A program made the position numbers and the translations under genes. A stretch of 39,876 bases of DNA, from contig JAJZSQ010000015.1 of assembly GCA_021849615.1 (NCBI GenBank), positions 452 through 40,327 of the forward strand, written 5' to 3'. This document shows positions 8,185 to 17,157 of the stretch, in pieces (the stretch's first letter is position 1; each line of letters starts with the position of its first letter). The stretch comes from Pseudomonadota bacterium (GTDB taxonomy: Bacteria > Pseudomonadota > Gammaproteobacteria > Steroidobacterales > Steroidobacteraceae). The notes under the pieces were generated by a model, which had not been told where the DNA came from, did not search any database, and saw only the letters and a list, made by a program, of their open reading frames with translations.

Positions 8185-8580
8185 TCAGGCGTCGGTGGCG
8201 TGGCAGTGCGCGTGCGCCGTCGGCTCGCGCGGCTGCATGATGACCACGGTGAATGTCAGCAGTCCGCGCTGCACCGGGCTGAGACTGATGTCCACGGGGA
8301 TTTCAGCGCCCGAGTGGTTCAGGGCGAGCAACGGCAAGCCGGTGCCCATTGGCCGGCTGCGCCGGTGATCGGTGAACCGCAGTCGCTGGCCGATGTGCGC
8401 GAGGCGGATCCGTTCCGGCAGCAACGCCTCGACACTCTGGCCGCACAGCGCCTGCGGGGTGTGGCCGAGCAACTGCTGCACCGGCTCGCTGACGAACACG
8501 ATCGTTCCCGATTCATCGACGATCAGTGCGGCCGCCTCCGGGTTCGGCAGCGCGCATTCGAAATGTGCCGGCAGTTGCAT
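8185..8580 (-). CDS. Stand-alone PAS domain protein
   Basis: A 131-residue protein that is essentially one PAS domain: PEAAALIVDESGTIVFVSEPVQQLLGH at the start, then GQSVEALLPERIRLAHIGQRLRF, and LNHSGAEIPVDISLSPV near the end. No output domain (kinase, GGDEF or HTH) follows; the C-terminus is a short His/Ala-rich tail. Single-domain PAS proteins usually act as sensors or protein-protein adaptors. The chaperone gene cbpM ends 88 bases upstream on the same strand, so it might be read from the cbpA promoter. No ribosome-binding site is obvious before the ATG. Confidence 0.75.
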   Translation of the reverse strand: MQLPAHFECALPNPEAAALIVDESGTIVFVSEPVQQLLGHTPQALCGQSVEALLPERIRLAHIGQRLRFTDHRRSRPMGTGLPLLALNHSGAEIPVDISLSPVQRGLLTFTVVIMQPREPTAHAHCHATDA

Positions 8581-8667
8581 CGCAGGCGAAGATTATTCGC
8601 CGAGTCCGGCCCGCGCTGAAGTCGGTACAAGTGCGTATGCACGGCTGGCGCCGCCGCGCGTCGCCGC

Positions 8668-8991
8668 TCAGGGCGAGAGCAGTTGCTCGAGACGCTTCAG
8701 CTGACGCTCCAGGGTCTGCTGCGATTCCAGGAGCTCCACGGCCAGTGCGGCCCCGCTCACGTTCACGCCAAGATCGCGCATCAGCCGCCCGGCGAGCGCC
8801 AGGCGCGGCAGCGCCGCAGCCGGCAGCAGCCACTCGGCCGGGGCGGTTCCCCGCGGCGTCACGACGCCGAGTTCGGCCAGCTCGGCAATCGCCGTGAGAT
8901 CGAGCCGGCACAGCGCGCAGATCTCCCCGGCGCCGATCCAGTCGGTCTCGCTCACCAGACACACCTCGTAGTGCTCCACGGCTTCGCTCAC
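8668..8991 (-). CDS. cbpM: Chaperone modulator CbpM
   Basis: A 107-residue MerR-like helical protein of the CbpM family, which in E. coli binds the J domain of CbpA and inhibits its co-chaperone and DNA-binding activity. Visible features: EICALCRLDLTAIAELAELGVVTPRG (winged-helix-like element, residues ~23-48), then LARRLMRDLGVNVSGAALAVELLE and a C-terminal coiled coil with heptad Leu residues. The start is GTG 8991-8989, only 4 bases after the cbpA stop, which sets the frame and implies translational coupling. An upstream in-frame ATG at 9063 would overlap cbpA by 68 bases and adds an unrelated Arg-rich extension, so I reject it. Confidence 0.85.
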   Translation of the reverse strand: MSEAVEHYEVCLVSETDWIGAGEICALCRLDLTAIAELAELGVVTPRGTAPAEWLLPAAALPRLALAGRLMRDLGVNVSGAALAVELLESQQTLERQLKRLEQLLSP

Positions 8992-8995
8992 GGCG

Positions 8996-9958
8996 CTATC
9001 TCCCGAGATCGGCGCGCGGGTCGAAGGTCCCGAGCTTCGCGCGCATTTCTTCGTACGCCGCACGCGCCTGCGGTGAACTGGCCGGCGGCACGACGATCTT
9101 CAGCTGCACGTAGGCATCGCCCGGCGGCTGTCCCGGCAAGCCGCGGCCGCGCAGACGCAGCTTCTGCCCCGACTGCGCGCCGCTCGGGACCTGCATGTCC
9201 ACCGGGCCGCCGAGTGTCGGGACGGTGATCGTCGCGCCGAGCGCGGCTTCCCAGGGCGCGATCGGCAGCGTCAACGTGACGTCGCGTCCCTCCAGCTGAT
9301 AGAGCCGATGCGGCCGGACATGCACTTCGAGGTACAGATCGCCCGCACGGGCACCGCCGGCGCTGCGCTCGCCCTGGCCGGCGAGGCGGATCAACTGTCC
9401 ATCGGTGACGCCTGCCGGAATGCTCACGCGCACCGTGTGCGCGCGCACGTCGGGCGAGCCGTCCGCCTTCACGTCGGGCCGCTTCAGCTCCAGCGTGCGC
9501 GTCCCGCCGCCAAAGGCCTCCTCGAGGTCAATGTCGATGCGGGCATGATGATCACGGCCCTGGCGCGGGGCGCGTCGGGCGCCGCTCCCAAATGGACTCG
9601 CCCCGCCAAACAGCGAGGAGAAGAAATCGCTGAATCCCTCCCCGTCGAACCCGTGTGCCCCGCCAGCGCCGGGGCGCGCCCCGCCGCTGAACTCGAAGCC
9701 GCTCGCCCAGTCCGGCGGCGGACGGAACTGCTGCCCGGATTTCCACTCGCTGCCGAGCTGATCGTAGGCGGCGCGCTTTTCCGGGTCCTTCAGGACCTCG
9801 TAGGCTTCCTGCACTTCCTTGAACTTCTGCTCGGCGTCCTTTTCCTTGCTCACGTCAGGGTGGTACTTGCGGGCGAGCCGACGGTAGGACTTCTTGATCT
9901 CCTCGGCCGTGGCCGTCCGGGCGACGCCCAGAAGCTGATAATAATCCCGGTATTCCAT
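8996..9958 (-). CDS. cbpA: DnaJ-class curved-DNA-binding co-chaperone CbpA
   Basis: A 320-residue class II J protein. Residues 1-70 form the J domain ([21 protein letters not shown], with the HPD triad in YHPDVSKEK). A Gly/Phe-rich linker (about 75-125) contains [15 protein letters not shown]. Two C-terminal substrate-binding beta domains (about 135-305) include [20 protein letters not shown] and [10 protein letters not shown]. There is no DnaJ zinc-finger region, which separates CbpA from DnaJ. It stimulates DnaK ATPase and binds curved DNA in the nucleoid in E. coli. The ATG at 9958 is the natural start; the frame remains open much further upstream but only antisense to trxC. It forms an operon with cbpM. 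Confidence 0.93.
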   Translation of the reverse strand: MEYRDYYQLLGVARTATAEEIKKSYRRLARKYHPDVSKEKDAEQKFKEVQEAYEVLKDPEKRAAYDQLGSEWKSGQQFRPPPDWASGFEFSGGARPGAGGAHGFDGEGFSDFFSSLFGGASPFGSGARRAPRQGRDHHARIDIDLEEAFGGGTRTLELKRPDVKADGSPDVRAHTVRVSIPAGVTDGQLIRLAGQGERSAGGARAGDLYLEVHVRPHRLYQLEGRDVTLTLPIAPWEAALGATITVPTLGGPVDMQVPSGAQSGQKLRLRGRGLPGQPPGDAYVQLKIVVPPASSPQARAAYEEMRAKLGTFDPRADLGR

Positions 9959-10079
9959 GTGCGACGCAGCCCTCGCAGAATCGATAGAGGATACGCTGAG
10001 CGCAAAGATGGGGGCGATGGCGGCGAAGCCAAGGGTCGGGGCGCTTGAACCCGGCCGGCCGCGGCCCCATGTCCCGCTC

Positions 10080-10535
10080 ATGAACACCGAAACCCCCGTG
10101 GCCGATGCTCTGCTGGTTGCCTGCCCCCACTGCCACTCGCTCGTGCGGGTGCCCGAGGCGCGTGCCGGGGAGCACCCGAAGTGTCCGCGCTGCAAGTCCC
10201 CGATCCTCAGCGGGGAGCCCGTGGCCCTCGATGCCGGCGCATTCGCCGCGCACGTCGAGCGCGCTTCGCTGCCCGTGTTGGTGGATTTCTGGGCGCCGTG
10301 GTGCGGCCCGTGCCGCATGATGGCTCCCGTGTTGGACCGCGTGGCCGCGCAGCGCGCCACGACGCTGCGCGTCGGCAAGGTCAACACCGACGAACAGCAG
10401 CTGCTGGCCGGCCGTTTCGCCATCCGTTCCATCCCGACCCTGATTCTCTTTCGCGGCGGCCAGGAGCTCGCGCGGCAGTCCGGCGCGGTGGACGCCGCCA
10501 CGCTCTCGCGCTGGCTCGATCAGGCGTTGCGCTGA
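10080..10535 (+). CDS. trxC: Thioredoxin 2 with N-terminal zinc finger
   Basis: A 151-residue cytoplasmic thiol-disulfide reductase. Residues ~14-42 carry two CxxC pairs (CPHC and CPRC) that bind zinc, the hallmark of TrxC versus TrxA. The thioredoxin domain follows, with active site [16 protein letters not shown] and the cis-proline loop [13 protein letters not shown]. The ATG at 10080 is chosen because it gives the usual short N-terminus; the in-frame extension to 9957 would overlap the start of divergent cbpA. In E. coli trxC is induced by oxidative stress through OxyR; no OxyR site is evident in the 121-base gap. Divergence from cbpA places two proteostasis functions side by side. Confidence 0.94.
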   Translation: MNTETPVADALLVACPHCHSLVRVPEARAGEHPKCPRCKSPILSGEPVALDAGAFAAHVERASLPVLVDFWAPWCGPCRMMAPVLDRVAAQRATTLRVGKVNTDEQQLLAGRFAIRSIPTLILFRGGQELARQSGAVDAATLSRWLDQALR

Positions 10536-10569
10536 ACGGCGGGCGCGGGGGCGCCGAGCGGGGTAAGGG

Positions 10570-11373
10570 TCAGGAGACGCTCTCGGCGCTGTAGCGGGCG
10601 AGCAGCCCGGTGCGCAGCGCGTAGCGGAACACCCGCACGAAGAAATATCCAGCCAACGCGACGTCGAGCAGGGCGAGCGCTGCGCCCGGCAGCAGGGCCG
10701 CGGCGGGCAGCGGATGACCGGCGAGGATCGAGCGCATTCCCTGGAACACGTACGCCGGCGGCAGCCCCCGGGCGATGAGCTGCATCCAATGCGGCAGCGT
10801 CGCGAGCGGATAGAACACCCCGACGAACGGCGAGATGAGTGCCGGCAGCGGCCACACCAGCCACTCGGAGGCCGGGCCCAAGCGCAGCACCAGGGCGCTG
10901 GCGAGGATCCCGAGCGCGATGCCGAAGCAAAACAGCACCAGCAGGAACGGCAGCAGCATCGCCCCCAGGGAGAAGAACGAGAGCCCGAACACCGCAGTCG
11001 CCAGCACCAGCATCACCGCCAGCCCGATCGCGCTGGTGCCGATGCTGGTGATGACCAGTCCGGTGATGTACTCCGGAGTGGTGAGCGGGGTTGCGAACAG
11101 GTTGAGGAAATTTCGCGACCACACGTCCTCGAGGAATGCGGTGCTCACTCCCTGCATGATGCGGGTGAAGAAATCCCACAGCAGCACCGCACCGAGGAGA
11201 CTCGGGATGTAGTTGAAGCGGCCCGCGCTCATCGTGTTCAGGTAGCGCGTGATGAACCCCCACACCACGATGTCGATCGCCACCCAGGCGAACATCGGCA
11301 GTGCCCGGACCGGGCTGCCGCGGATCAGGTAGAACTGGCGCAGCAGGATCCCTGCAATCGGGCGCAGCTTCAT
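10570..11373 (-). CDS. ABC-2 type exporter permease
   Basis: A 267-residue inner-membrane protein with six hydrophobic helices, the ABC-2 permease pattern (related to NodJ, DrrB and polysaccharide exporters). Visible segments include GSPVRALPMFAWVAIDIVVWGF near the N-terminus, the long LLGAVLLWDFFTRIMQGVSTAF helix pair, and the ABC-2 signature-like region SPFVGVFYPLATLPHWMQLIARGLPPAYVFQGMR. Its ATG overlaps the TGA of the ATPase gene by four bases (ATGA), so the two are translationally coupled into one transporter. The substrate cannot be read from the sequence. The gene is convergent with trxC, 34 bases apart. Confidence 0.88.
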   Translation of the reverse strand: MKLRPIAGILLRQFYLIRGSPVRALPMFAWVAIDIVVWGFITRYLNTMSAGRFNYIPSLLGAVLLWDFFTRIMQGVSTAFLEDVWSRNFLNLFATPLTTPEYITGLVITSIGTSAIGLAVMLVLATAVFGLSFFSLGAMLLPFLLVLFCFGIALGILASALVLRLGPASEWLVWPLPALISPFVGVFYPLATLPHWMQLIARGLPPAYVFQGMRSILAGHPLPAAALLPGAALALLDVALAGYFFVRVFRYALRTGLLARYSAESVS

Positions 11374-12188
11374 CGGGTGCGTTCCTCTGCGCTCAGCGGC
11401 TCGCGCGCCAGGCGGATGAACAGCGCCTCGAGCGTCTCGGCGCCATGCTCGGCCGGCAGCCGGCGCGGATCGCCTTCGAGCAGAATCCGGCCGCGCGACA
11501 GGAACAGCACCCGGTCGCAGACTGCCTCGACCTCGTACATGTTGTGCGAGGTCCACAGGATGCCGCAGTCATCATCGGCCGCGAGACGCCGGATGCGCTC
11601 GCGAATCGTCTGCGCCGCAGAGGGGTCGAGGGAGGCGGTCGGCTCATCGAGCAGCAGCAGCTGCGGCCGATTCAGGACGGCCTTGGCGAGTGCGACCCGG
11701 GTCTGCTCCCCGGAGGAGAGCACGCCGCACTTGGTGTTGCGCAGCGTGTCCAGATCGAACTGCCGCAACAGCGCCTCGAGGCGCGCCGCCAGATGCGGGA
11801 TGCCGTAGATGAGTGCGAAGAACCGCAGGTTCTGCTCGACCGTGAGGTTGCCGGGCAGCGCCGCATACACGGCCGCGAAGTTCGCCTGTGCCAATGCGCG
11901 CGAGCGCTGCTCGGCCAGATCTATCCCCGCGATCCGGATGTCCCCGGCACTCGGACTGAGCACGCCGAGGATCATGTTGATCGTCGTGGTCTTGCCAGCG
12001 CCGTTCGGACCCAACAGACCGACCACTTCGCCACGGCGCACCTCGAAGGAGATGCCGTCGACCGCGGTCAGTGCGGCGTATGTCTTGCGCAGCTGAGCGA
12101 CGCTGAGGGCCGGATGCGCCGCGTCGTCGCGGCGGGCGGTAATGGCGGCGCTCTGCGCAGCGGCGGGGTCAGGTGTTCGATCGTGCAT
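11370..12188 (-). CDS. ABC-2 exporter ATP-binding protein
   Basis: A 272-residue nucleotide-binding subunit. Walker A is GPNGAGKTTT; the Q-loop region is in ANFAAVYAALPGNLTVEQN, where the usual Gln is not evident and AVYAALPGN occupies that region. The signature is LSSGEQTRVALAKA, Walker B LLLLDEPTASLD, and the H-loop WTSHN. The closing region EVEAVCDRVLFLSRGRILLEGDP is typical of ABC-2 exporters. The ATG at 12188 is chosen; the frame stays open further upstream with low-complexity, unlikely sequence. It pairs with the overlapping permease gene. 'LSSGEQTR' instead of 'LSGGQ' is a known variant in NatA/DrrA-like relatives. Confidence 0.9.
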   Translation of the reverse strand: MHDRTPDPAAAQSAAITARRDDAAHPALSVAQLRKTYAALTAVDGISFEVRRGEVVGLLGPNGAGKTTTINMILGVLSPSAGDIRIAGIDLAEQRSRALAQANFAAVYAALPGNLTVEQNLRFFALIYGIPHLAARLEALLRQFDLDTLRNTKCGVLSSGEQTRVALAKAVLNRPQLLLLDEPTASLDPSAAQTIRERIRRLAADDDCGILWTSHNMYEVEAVCDRVLFLSRGRILLEGDPRRLPAEHGAETLEALFIRLAREPLSAEERTR

Positions 12189-12697
12189 CGTCAGCTGCGG
12201 TGTCCAGGGTGGGAGCGGACGTATCGACGGGCAGTGCCGCGACGCGGGATCGGCATCGGTGCTCGCCACCGCGGGACCTGTACGAGGGCCGGTTGCTACA
12301 GCGGCCGTCGGCCATCGCATCTCGGCCGGGGCGCGGGGTGCAGGCGCCGGAGCAGCTCGCGGGCACACCCCCCGTCGCGGGGATCCGCCGCAACTTCGCC
12401 CGCCTGCGGACCGGGCCGCGTCACGATGGCATCGCTCATTTTCTCGCTCCCACTGAGTGCCCATCGCGCCGCCAGTGCGCGGTGCCGCTGACCGGGTTTC
12501 CGCGCCGCTGAACGGCCTCGCCGGGACGCGCGCCGCCAGTGCCGCGCACGGCTGTCAATCTATCGAGGCGTCCGCAACGAATCAAGCCGCACGGGCGGGG
12601 TGCCGAGCATTGCGGTTGCGGCGTGCACGGCGCCGTGGTACATCGTTTTGCATCGAGGGAACGGGCCTAACACACCGAACGGGGCCCGAGTCGTGCC
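12189..12697. other. Intergenic stretch between ABC exporter and CPBP protease
   Basis: These 509 bases between two divergent genes contain no recognisable domain in any frame. The only item with translation signals is a possible 47-codon gene on the minus strand (12296-12439), listed separately. The rest is GC-rich sequence with scattered short frames on both strands. Confidence 0.5.
12296..12439 (-). CDS. Possible 47-residue peptide gene upstream of the ABC exporter
   Basis: An ATG at 12439-12437 follows GGGAGCGAGAAA, a fair ribosome-binding site with GGAG about 8 bases away. It opens a frame of 47 codons ending in TAG 12298-12296, on the same strand as the exporter genes and 107 bases before the ATPase start. 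The product begins MSDAIVTRPGPQAGEVAADP and has two Cys, an amphipathic RELLRRL segment and an Arg/Pro-rich end. It resembles no family I know. In GC-rich DNA such frames arise by chance, so this is only a candidate. Confidence 0.25.
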   Translation of the reverse strand: MSDAIVTRPGPQAGEVAADPRDGGCARELLRRLHPAPRPRCDGRRPL

Positions 12698-13573
12698 GTG
12701 CAGGAATCACCCCATCCACGATCCGAGGTCACGAGCGAGGCGGTGCCGGGCGCCTACGGCCGACTGCTGCCGTTCCTGGCGCATCCGGTCCTGCGGGACC
12801 GCCCGCGGCGGCGGCTCACGGCGTGGACCTGGTTCGGCTGGCTGAGCCTGCTGCTGGTGCTCGGCTTCCTCGGCGGCCGGTTGGATGATCTGCTGGTGCA
12901 CTGGTTCGGGTGGCGCATCGCGCCGGACACGTTTCAGGCCTATCTCGTCACGCACCCGTCGCTGGCGGCTGCGGCCATCGTGCTGGTTGCGCCGCTGCTC
13001 GAGGAGCTCGCCTACCGCGCGTTTCTCTCCACAGCCCCGCCCGCGGTGTTCATCGGGCTGGCGTTCTTTCTCTGCTACACCTTCCTCGGCATCCGCATCA
13101 ACCTCGAGCATCCCCGTGCGATCAGCACCATCCGCCACTACTTCGCGCCGTTCTGGGCGCTCGTGCCGGCGAGTCTGGTGAGCCTCGCGCTGTACGTCTA
13201 TGCGCGCGAGGCGGTGCTGGGGTTCTTCCGGCGCCATGGCATCTGGGTGTTCTGGGTGTCGTGCGTGCTGTTCGGTGTGGAGCACGCCGAGGTGTACTCC
13301 AGCACCCTCACCTGGTGGGCCCTCGTGCTGGTGCTGCCGCAGTTTCTCGTCGGGGTGGGGCTCGCCTACATCCGCATCGCCTTCGGCTTGCGCTGGAGCA
13401 TCGCGACGCACCTGGCCTATGACGGCTTGATCGTGTCGGCGTCTTGGACCTACCTCTCGACGGCGAGCGGAACGCCGTTGCGCGAGGCCGTCGGGCTCGT
13501 CCTGATGCTCCTGGTGGCGTTGATTCTGGTATACGGGCTCACTGTGACGTGGCGGGTCGTGCGCAACCGCTGA
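12698..13573 (+). CDS. CPBP-family intramembrane metalloprotease
   Basis: A 291-residue membrane protein with about eight hydrophobic helices and the three CPBP (Abi/Rce1-like) motifs: EELAYRAFL (EExxxR) at ~residue 106, FGVEHAEV (FxxxH) in the middle of a helix at ~189, and HLAYD (HxxxD) at ~236. These Glu and His residues form the intramembrane active site in this family, which includes prenyl-protein proteases and bacteriocin self-immunity proteins. The start is uncertain: GTG 12698 is used, and a second in-frame GTG 18 codons later would still precede the first helix. The substrate is unknown. Divergence from an ABC-2 exporter could mean a peptide-processing link, which is inference. Confidence 0.85.
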   Translation: MQESPHPRSEVTSEAVPGAYGRLLPFLAHPVLRDRPRRRLTAWTWFGWLSLLLVLGFLGGRLDDLLVHWFGWRIAPDTFQAYLVTHPSLAAAAIVLVAPLLEELAYRAFLSTAPPAVFIGLAFFLCYTFLGIRINLEHPRAISTIRHYFAPFWALVPASLVSLALYVYAREAVLGFFRRHGIWVFWVSCVLFGVEHAEVYSSTLTWWALVLVLPQFLVGVGLAYIRIAFGLRWSIATHLAYDGLIVSASWTYLSTASGTPLREAVGLVLMLLVALILVYGLTVTWRVVRNR

Positions 13574-13635
13574 GCGCGCGGCCGCAGTGCCGGCGATTGC
13601 AGCGCGGAGCGCGATCGAATGCCGCGCTGCCGACG

Positions 13636-13667
13636 GGCCCGCCGCACCGGATAAGGTGCGGCGGGCC
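13636..13667. terminator. Bidirectional hairpin between convergent genes
   Basis: A perfect 13-base-pair stem (GGCCCGCCGCACC and complement) encloses the 6-base loop GGATAA. It sits 63 bases after the CPBP stop and 22 bases before the stop of the convergent beta-propeller gene. No long T-run follows on either side, only GGTTCC on the plus side. Position and stability make it a likely shared terminator. Confidence 0.6.
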
Positions 13668-13688
13668 GGTTCCTGCCGGCCGGACGTC

Positions 13689-16600
13689 TCAGAGCAGGCG
13701 CCGCCCGGCGGCGCTCGCAGCCTGCAGCCGCTGTTCGCCCTGCTGAGCCTGCTGCTCCAATGTGTTGAAGGCGGCGATCTGCGCCGGATCCGGTGCCCGG
13801 TAGTCGAGCCCGATGCTCGACTGCAGGTAGGCGAGGAAGCTGCGCAGGCGCATGTTGTGCATGACGTCCCCTTCGCTGGAGCGCACGTGACGCTGCACCA
13901 CGGCGTGCACTGCATCATGCAGCGCCTTCATCGCCGGGGCTGCGGCCGCGGCGCTGAGCTTGTGCTCGGCCACGGCCTTGGTCAGCTGCCGGCGCAGCAG
14001 GATCGCCGCGTTGATGTCCCGGTCGAGCACGTCCACGCTGCGGTGCAGCGCGAGCTGCAGTGCCAGGTGCTGCTTGAGGATGGCCGGCGTGGTGTGCACG
14101 CGTGGATCGAGTTTCACGTCGAACGACTGCCGGTACACCTGATTCCCGTAGTGCAGCACCACGGTGTAGCGGCCCGGATTGACCAGCGGTCCGCGTGCAC
14201 TCGCCGAGAGGCCGTCGGTGACCTCCGGGGGCTCCCAGCCGATCACTTCCGTGGCCTGCGCATAGCGCAGATTCCACTGGAAGCGATTCAAGCCGGGCGT
14301 CACCGCCGTCATCCTCTGCAGCGCCAGCTGTTTGGCCTGCGAGGGCTGCAGGTTGTCACGCACCGTGGCGGGCAGCTTCGGGGTGTGCTTGGGCTTCAGG
14401 TGCAGCGTGTAGTGCGCGACCGGCTCACCGTGGACATTCACAAACGCCACGCTCACCGGGGTCTGCCCGTGATAGCCGGCCGGGAGGTGGAAGAACACCG
14501 TCGCACCGAACGGCGGGTTCGTGCCTACCGACTCGCGGTGTTCGGCGCCGATGTCCTGGCCGTAGGCGTGCGTCAGCCACGCAGTTTCTGGCGCGTACAG
14601 GCGCGTTGCGTCGACCGACGGCGGTGCCGAGTGCGTCATCTGTTCGAGCATCGGTACGTCATCGAGGATCCAGAACGAGCGGCCGTGGGTCGCGGCGACC
14701 AGTTCGCCTTCGCGCGGGTCGAAGGCGAGATCGCGCACCTGCACGTGTGGCAGGTTGACGGCGAGTGCCGTCCAGTGAGCGCCGCCGTCGAGGCTGGCGT
14801 ACACGGTGTTTCCGGTGCCGAGTACGAGCAGCTGCGGGTCCGCCGGATCCTGCTTCACGACGAACACGTATTGATCGTTGGGCAATCCCTGGGTGAGGGT
14901 CGTCCAGTGGCGCCCATAGTCCGTCGTCTTGAACACGTACGGATGGTAGTCATCCCACATGTAGCGCGAGGCAGTGAGGTAGGCCGTGCCGGGCGCGACG
15001 TGCGAGGGCTCGATCGAGGTGATCTCGGCCCAGCGGGTGAGCTGCGGCGGGGTCACGAGCTGCCAATGCTTGCCGCCATCGACGGTGACGTGCACCAGTC
15101 CGTCCTGCGAGCCGGCCCAGATCACGTGGGCGTTCAGCCGCGACACGGCGAGCGCCGAGATGTCCGGGAACACTTCCGCGCCGGTCTGATCGAGGTTGAT
15201 CGGGCCGCCCGGCGGGCCCTCGGTCGCCAGGTCGTTGCGCGTCAGGTCCGGGCTGATCACCTTCCAGGTACGCCCGTGATCGTGGCTGACCATGACGTAC
15301 TGAGAGGCCAGGAACAGCTCGTGCGGGTCATCGGGAGAGAAGAAGATCGGATGCGTCCAACCGAAGCGGTATTGCATCCGCGCGGCATCGCCGCCGTCCA
15401 TGTAGAGCGGGGAGGGACTCACTGAGCGGCGCATCCCGGTCAGCCGGTTGTAGCTCTGCATGACGGTGTAGTAGTCGCTGCCGTAGGTGACGTAGCGGCT
15501 GTCGGGCTTCGGGGCGACGAACGAGCTCTCTCCGAGCGCGACCGAATGCCAGGCTGACACCGGGATCGCCCCGTCGATCGAGGCGCTGGGTCCCTCGAAG
15601 GAGCCCTCGTCCTGCTGCGCGCCGTAGACGTTGAACGGGAACGCGTCATCGAGTGCGACGTGGTAGAACTGACCAGTCGGCTGGTTGTGCTCGGTGCTCC
15701 AGGTCTTGCCGCCGTCGGTTGAGACCGTGGCGCCGCCGTCGTTGCCGACCAGCAGGATTTTCGGGTGGTGCGGGTTGATCCAGACGATGTGATTGTCGCC
15801 GTGGCGCATATGCAGCAGCGAGAAGGCTTTGCCGCCGTTGCGCGAGACCCAGACGCCGTCGACGTTCGGCGCGTACATCGTGTTCGGGTTGGTGGGGTCG
15901 ACGTAGATCGACATGTAGTAGAAGGCTCGCTGGCGCAGGCTCCAGCTGCGGTTGACGCGCGACCAGGTCGCTCCGCCGTTGGCCGAGCGGAATACCCCGC
16001 CATGCTTCGCCTGGATGATGGCGTAGACGATGTTGGGGTCGCTGGCGGCGACCGATACGCCCATGCGCCCGAGCAGACCGTGCGGCAGGCCCGGGTTGTG
16101 CGAGAGATTCGTCCAATGCGTGCCGCCGTCGGTGCTCTTGTACAGTCCGCTGCCCGGGCCGCCGTCGATCAGCGTCCAGGGCGTGCGCTGCGCCTGCCAC
16201 ATCGTCGCGTACAGCACGTTCGGATCGTGCGGATCCATCACCAGATCGATCGCGCCGGTCTTGGCGTTGACGTAGAGCACCTTGTGCCAGGTCTTGCCGC
16301 CGTCGGTCGATTTGAAGACGCCGCGCGCAGAGCCGGGCCTGAAGACATGGCCCATGGAGGCGACGTAGACGATATTGGGGTTGTGCGGGTCGACGACGAT
16401 GGCGCTCGTGGTGCGCGTGTCAGAGAGGCCGGTGTACTTCCATGTCTTGCCGCCGTCAGTCGATTTGAAGATGCCGTCACCGGTCACCATGTCGTTGCGG
16501 ATGTCCGCCTCGCCGGTACCGACGTAGATCACCTTGGGGTTCGAGGCGGCCACCGCGATCGCTCCGACGCTGCCGCTCGCGGACGTCCACTTGCCGTCCG

Positions 16601-16874
16601 TGATGTTGTGCCACCGCACCCCGTAGTCCGTACTCTTCCAAACGCCGCCGTCGACAGCGCCCATATAAAAAACGTTGCGCTTGCCGTCAACGCCGGCAAC
16701 TGCCACGACGCGACCACCGATGTCAGGTCCGATGTTCCGCCAGGTGAGCTTGCCGTTGAGGAACTTCTGCAGCGGGGCGGCGTGCGCTGCCAGGGGCAGG
16801 CACATCAGCGCCGCGACCGCGACGAACAGGGATTTGCCGCGGACGAGCCGCGAGTCGGCATCGACGTGGAACAT
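13689..16874 (-). CDS. Large secreted beta-propeller protein (VPS10/sortilin-BNR type)
   Basis: A 1061-residue exported protein. Residues ~1-33 are a signal peptide (SLFVAVAALMCLPLAAHA). Residues ~40-770 consist of repeated blades with the BNR/Asp-box pattern: GVWKSTDYGVRW, GIFKSTDGGKTWKY, GVFKSTDGGKTWHK, GLYKSTDGGTHW, GVFRSANGGATW and ATVSTDGGKTW. This is the layout of proteins annotated as glycosyl hydrolase or VPS10/sortilin domain proteins in Xanthomonads and Acidobacteria. The last ~290 residues form beta-rich and helical regions without a clear family match. Catalytic activity has not been shown for most members, and the name 'glycosyl hydrolase' should be treated with care. AGAGGTGATC precedes the ATG. 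Confidence 0.88.
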   Translation of the reverse strand: MFHVDADSRLVRGKSLFVAVAALMCLPLAAHAAPLQKFLNGKLTWRNIGPDIGGRVVAVAGVDGKRNVFYMGAVDGGVWKSTDYGVRWHNITDGKWTSASGSVGAIAVAASNPKVIYVGTGEADIRNDMVTGDGIFKSTDGGKTWKYTGLSDTRTTSAIVVDPHNPNIVYVASMGHVFRPGSARGVFKSTDGGKTWHKVLYVNAKTGAIDLVMDPHDPNVLYATMWQAQRTPWTLIDGGPGSGLYKSTDGGTHWTNLSHNPGLPHGLLGRMGVSVAASDPNIVYAIIQAKHGGVFRSANGGATWSRVNRSWSLRQRAFYYMSIYVDPTNPNTMYAPNVDGVWVSRNGGKAFSLLHMRHGDNHIVWINPHHPKILLVGNDGGATVSTDGGKTWSTEHNQPTGQFYHVALDDAFPFNVYGAQQDEGSFEGPSASIDGAIPVSAWHSVALGESSFVAPKPDSRYVTYGSDYYTVMQSYNRLTGMRRSVSPSPLYMDGGDAARMQYRFGWTHPIFFSPDDPHELFLASQYVMVSHDHGRTWKVISPDLTRNDLATEGPPGGPINLDQTGAEVFPDISALAVSRLNAHVIWAGSQDGLVHVTVDGGKHWQLVTPPQLTRWAEITSIEPSHVAPGTAYLTASRYMWDDYHPYVFKTTDYGRHWTTLTQGLPNDQYVFVVKQDPADPQLLVLGTGNTVYASLDGGAHWTALAVNLPHVQVRDLAFDPREGELVAATHGRSFWILDDVPMLEQMTHSAPPSVDATRLYAPETAWLTHAYGQDIGAEHRESVGTNPPFGATVFFHLPAGYHGQTPVSVAFVNVHGEPVAHYTLHLKPKHTPKLPATVRDNLQPSQAKQLALQRMTAVTPGLNRFQWNLRYAQATEVIGWEPPEVTDGLSASARGPLVNPGRYTVVLHYGNQVYRQSFDVKLDPRVHTTPAILKQHLALQLALHRSVDVLDRDINAAILLRRQLTKAVAEHKLSAAAAAPAMKALHDAVHAVVQRHVRSSEGDVMHNMRLRSFLAYLQSSIGLDYRAPDPAQIAAFNTLEQQAQQGEQRLQAASAAGRRLL

Positions 16875-17157
16875 GCGCGATCACCTCTTGGCAATGGGTG
16901 CACGGAACGCGGGCGAAGCGGATCGGATCAGCTTAACGGACTGCCCAGAGGCCCGCAACGAAGCGGCGGATGCGACTTCTACCGGTAGCAGCGCCGAACT
17001 GCGGCCCCGTGTCGCAGGCGCGATCACAGGAGTCTTCCCCGCGGTGAACCGATGCGCGGCCCGGGGGCACCGCGAGGGCGGCGGCACGAGCTGCGTTGCG
17101 CAGTGTGCCTCGCTTGCGGGGGCCTCGGCGTATACTGCGCGGCTGCAGGGTGCCCCT

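Noticed and set aside
9959-10501. N-terminal extension of cbpA to 501 residues
   Set aside because: The extension lies entirely opposite trxC and has no known domain; the J domain begins at the internal ATG 9958.
13587-15425. Long plus-strand open frame (612 codons) antisense to the beta-propeller gene
   Set aside because: It is rich in His, Arg, Val and Gly with no domain, while the opposite strand encodes clear Asp-box repeats. Such frames are common opposite real genes in GC-rich DNA.
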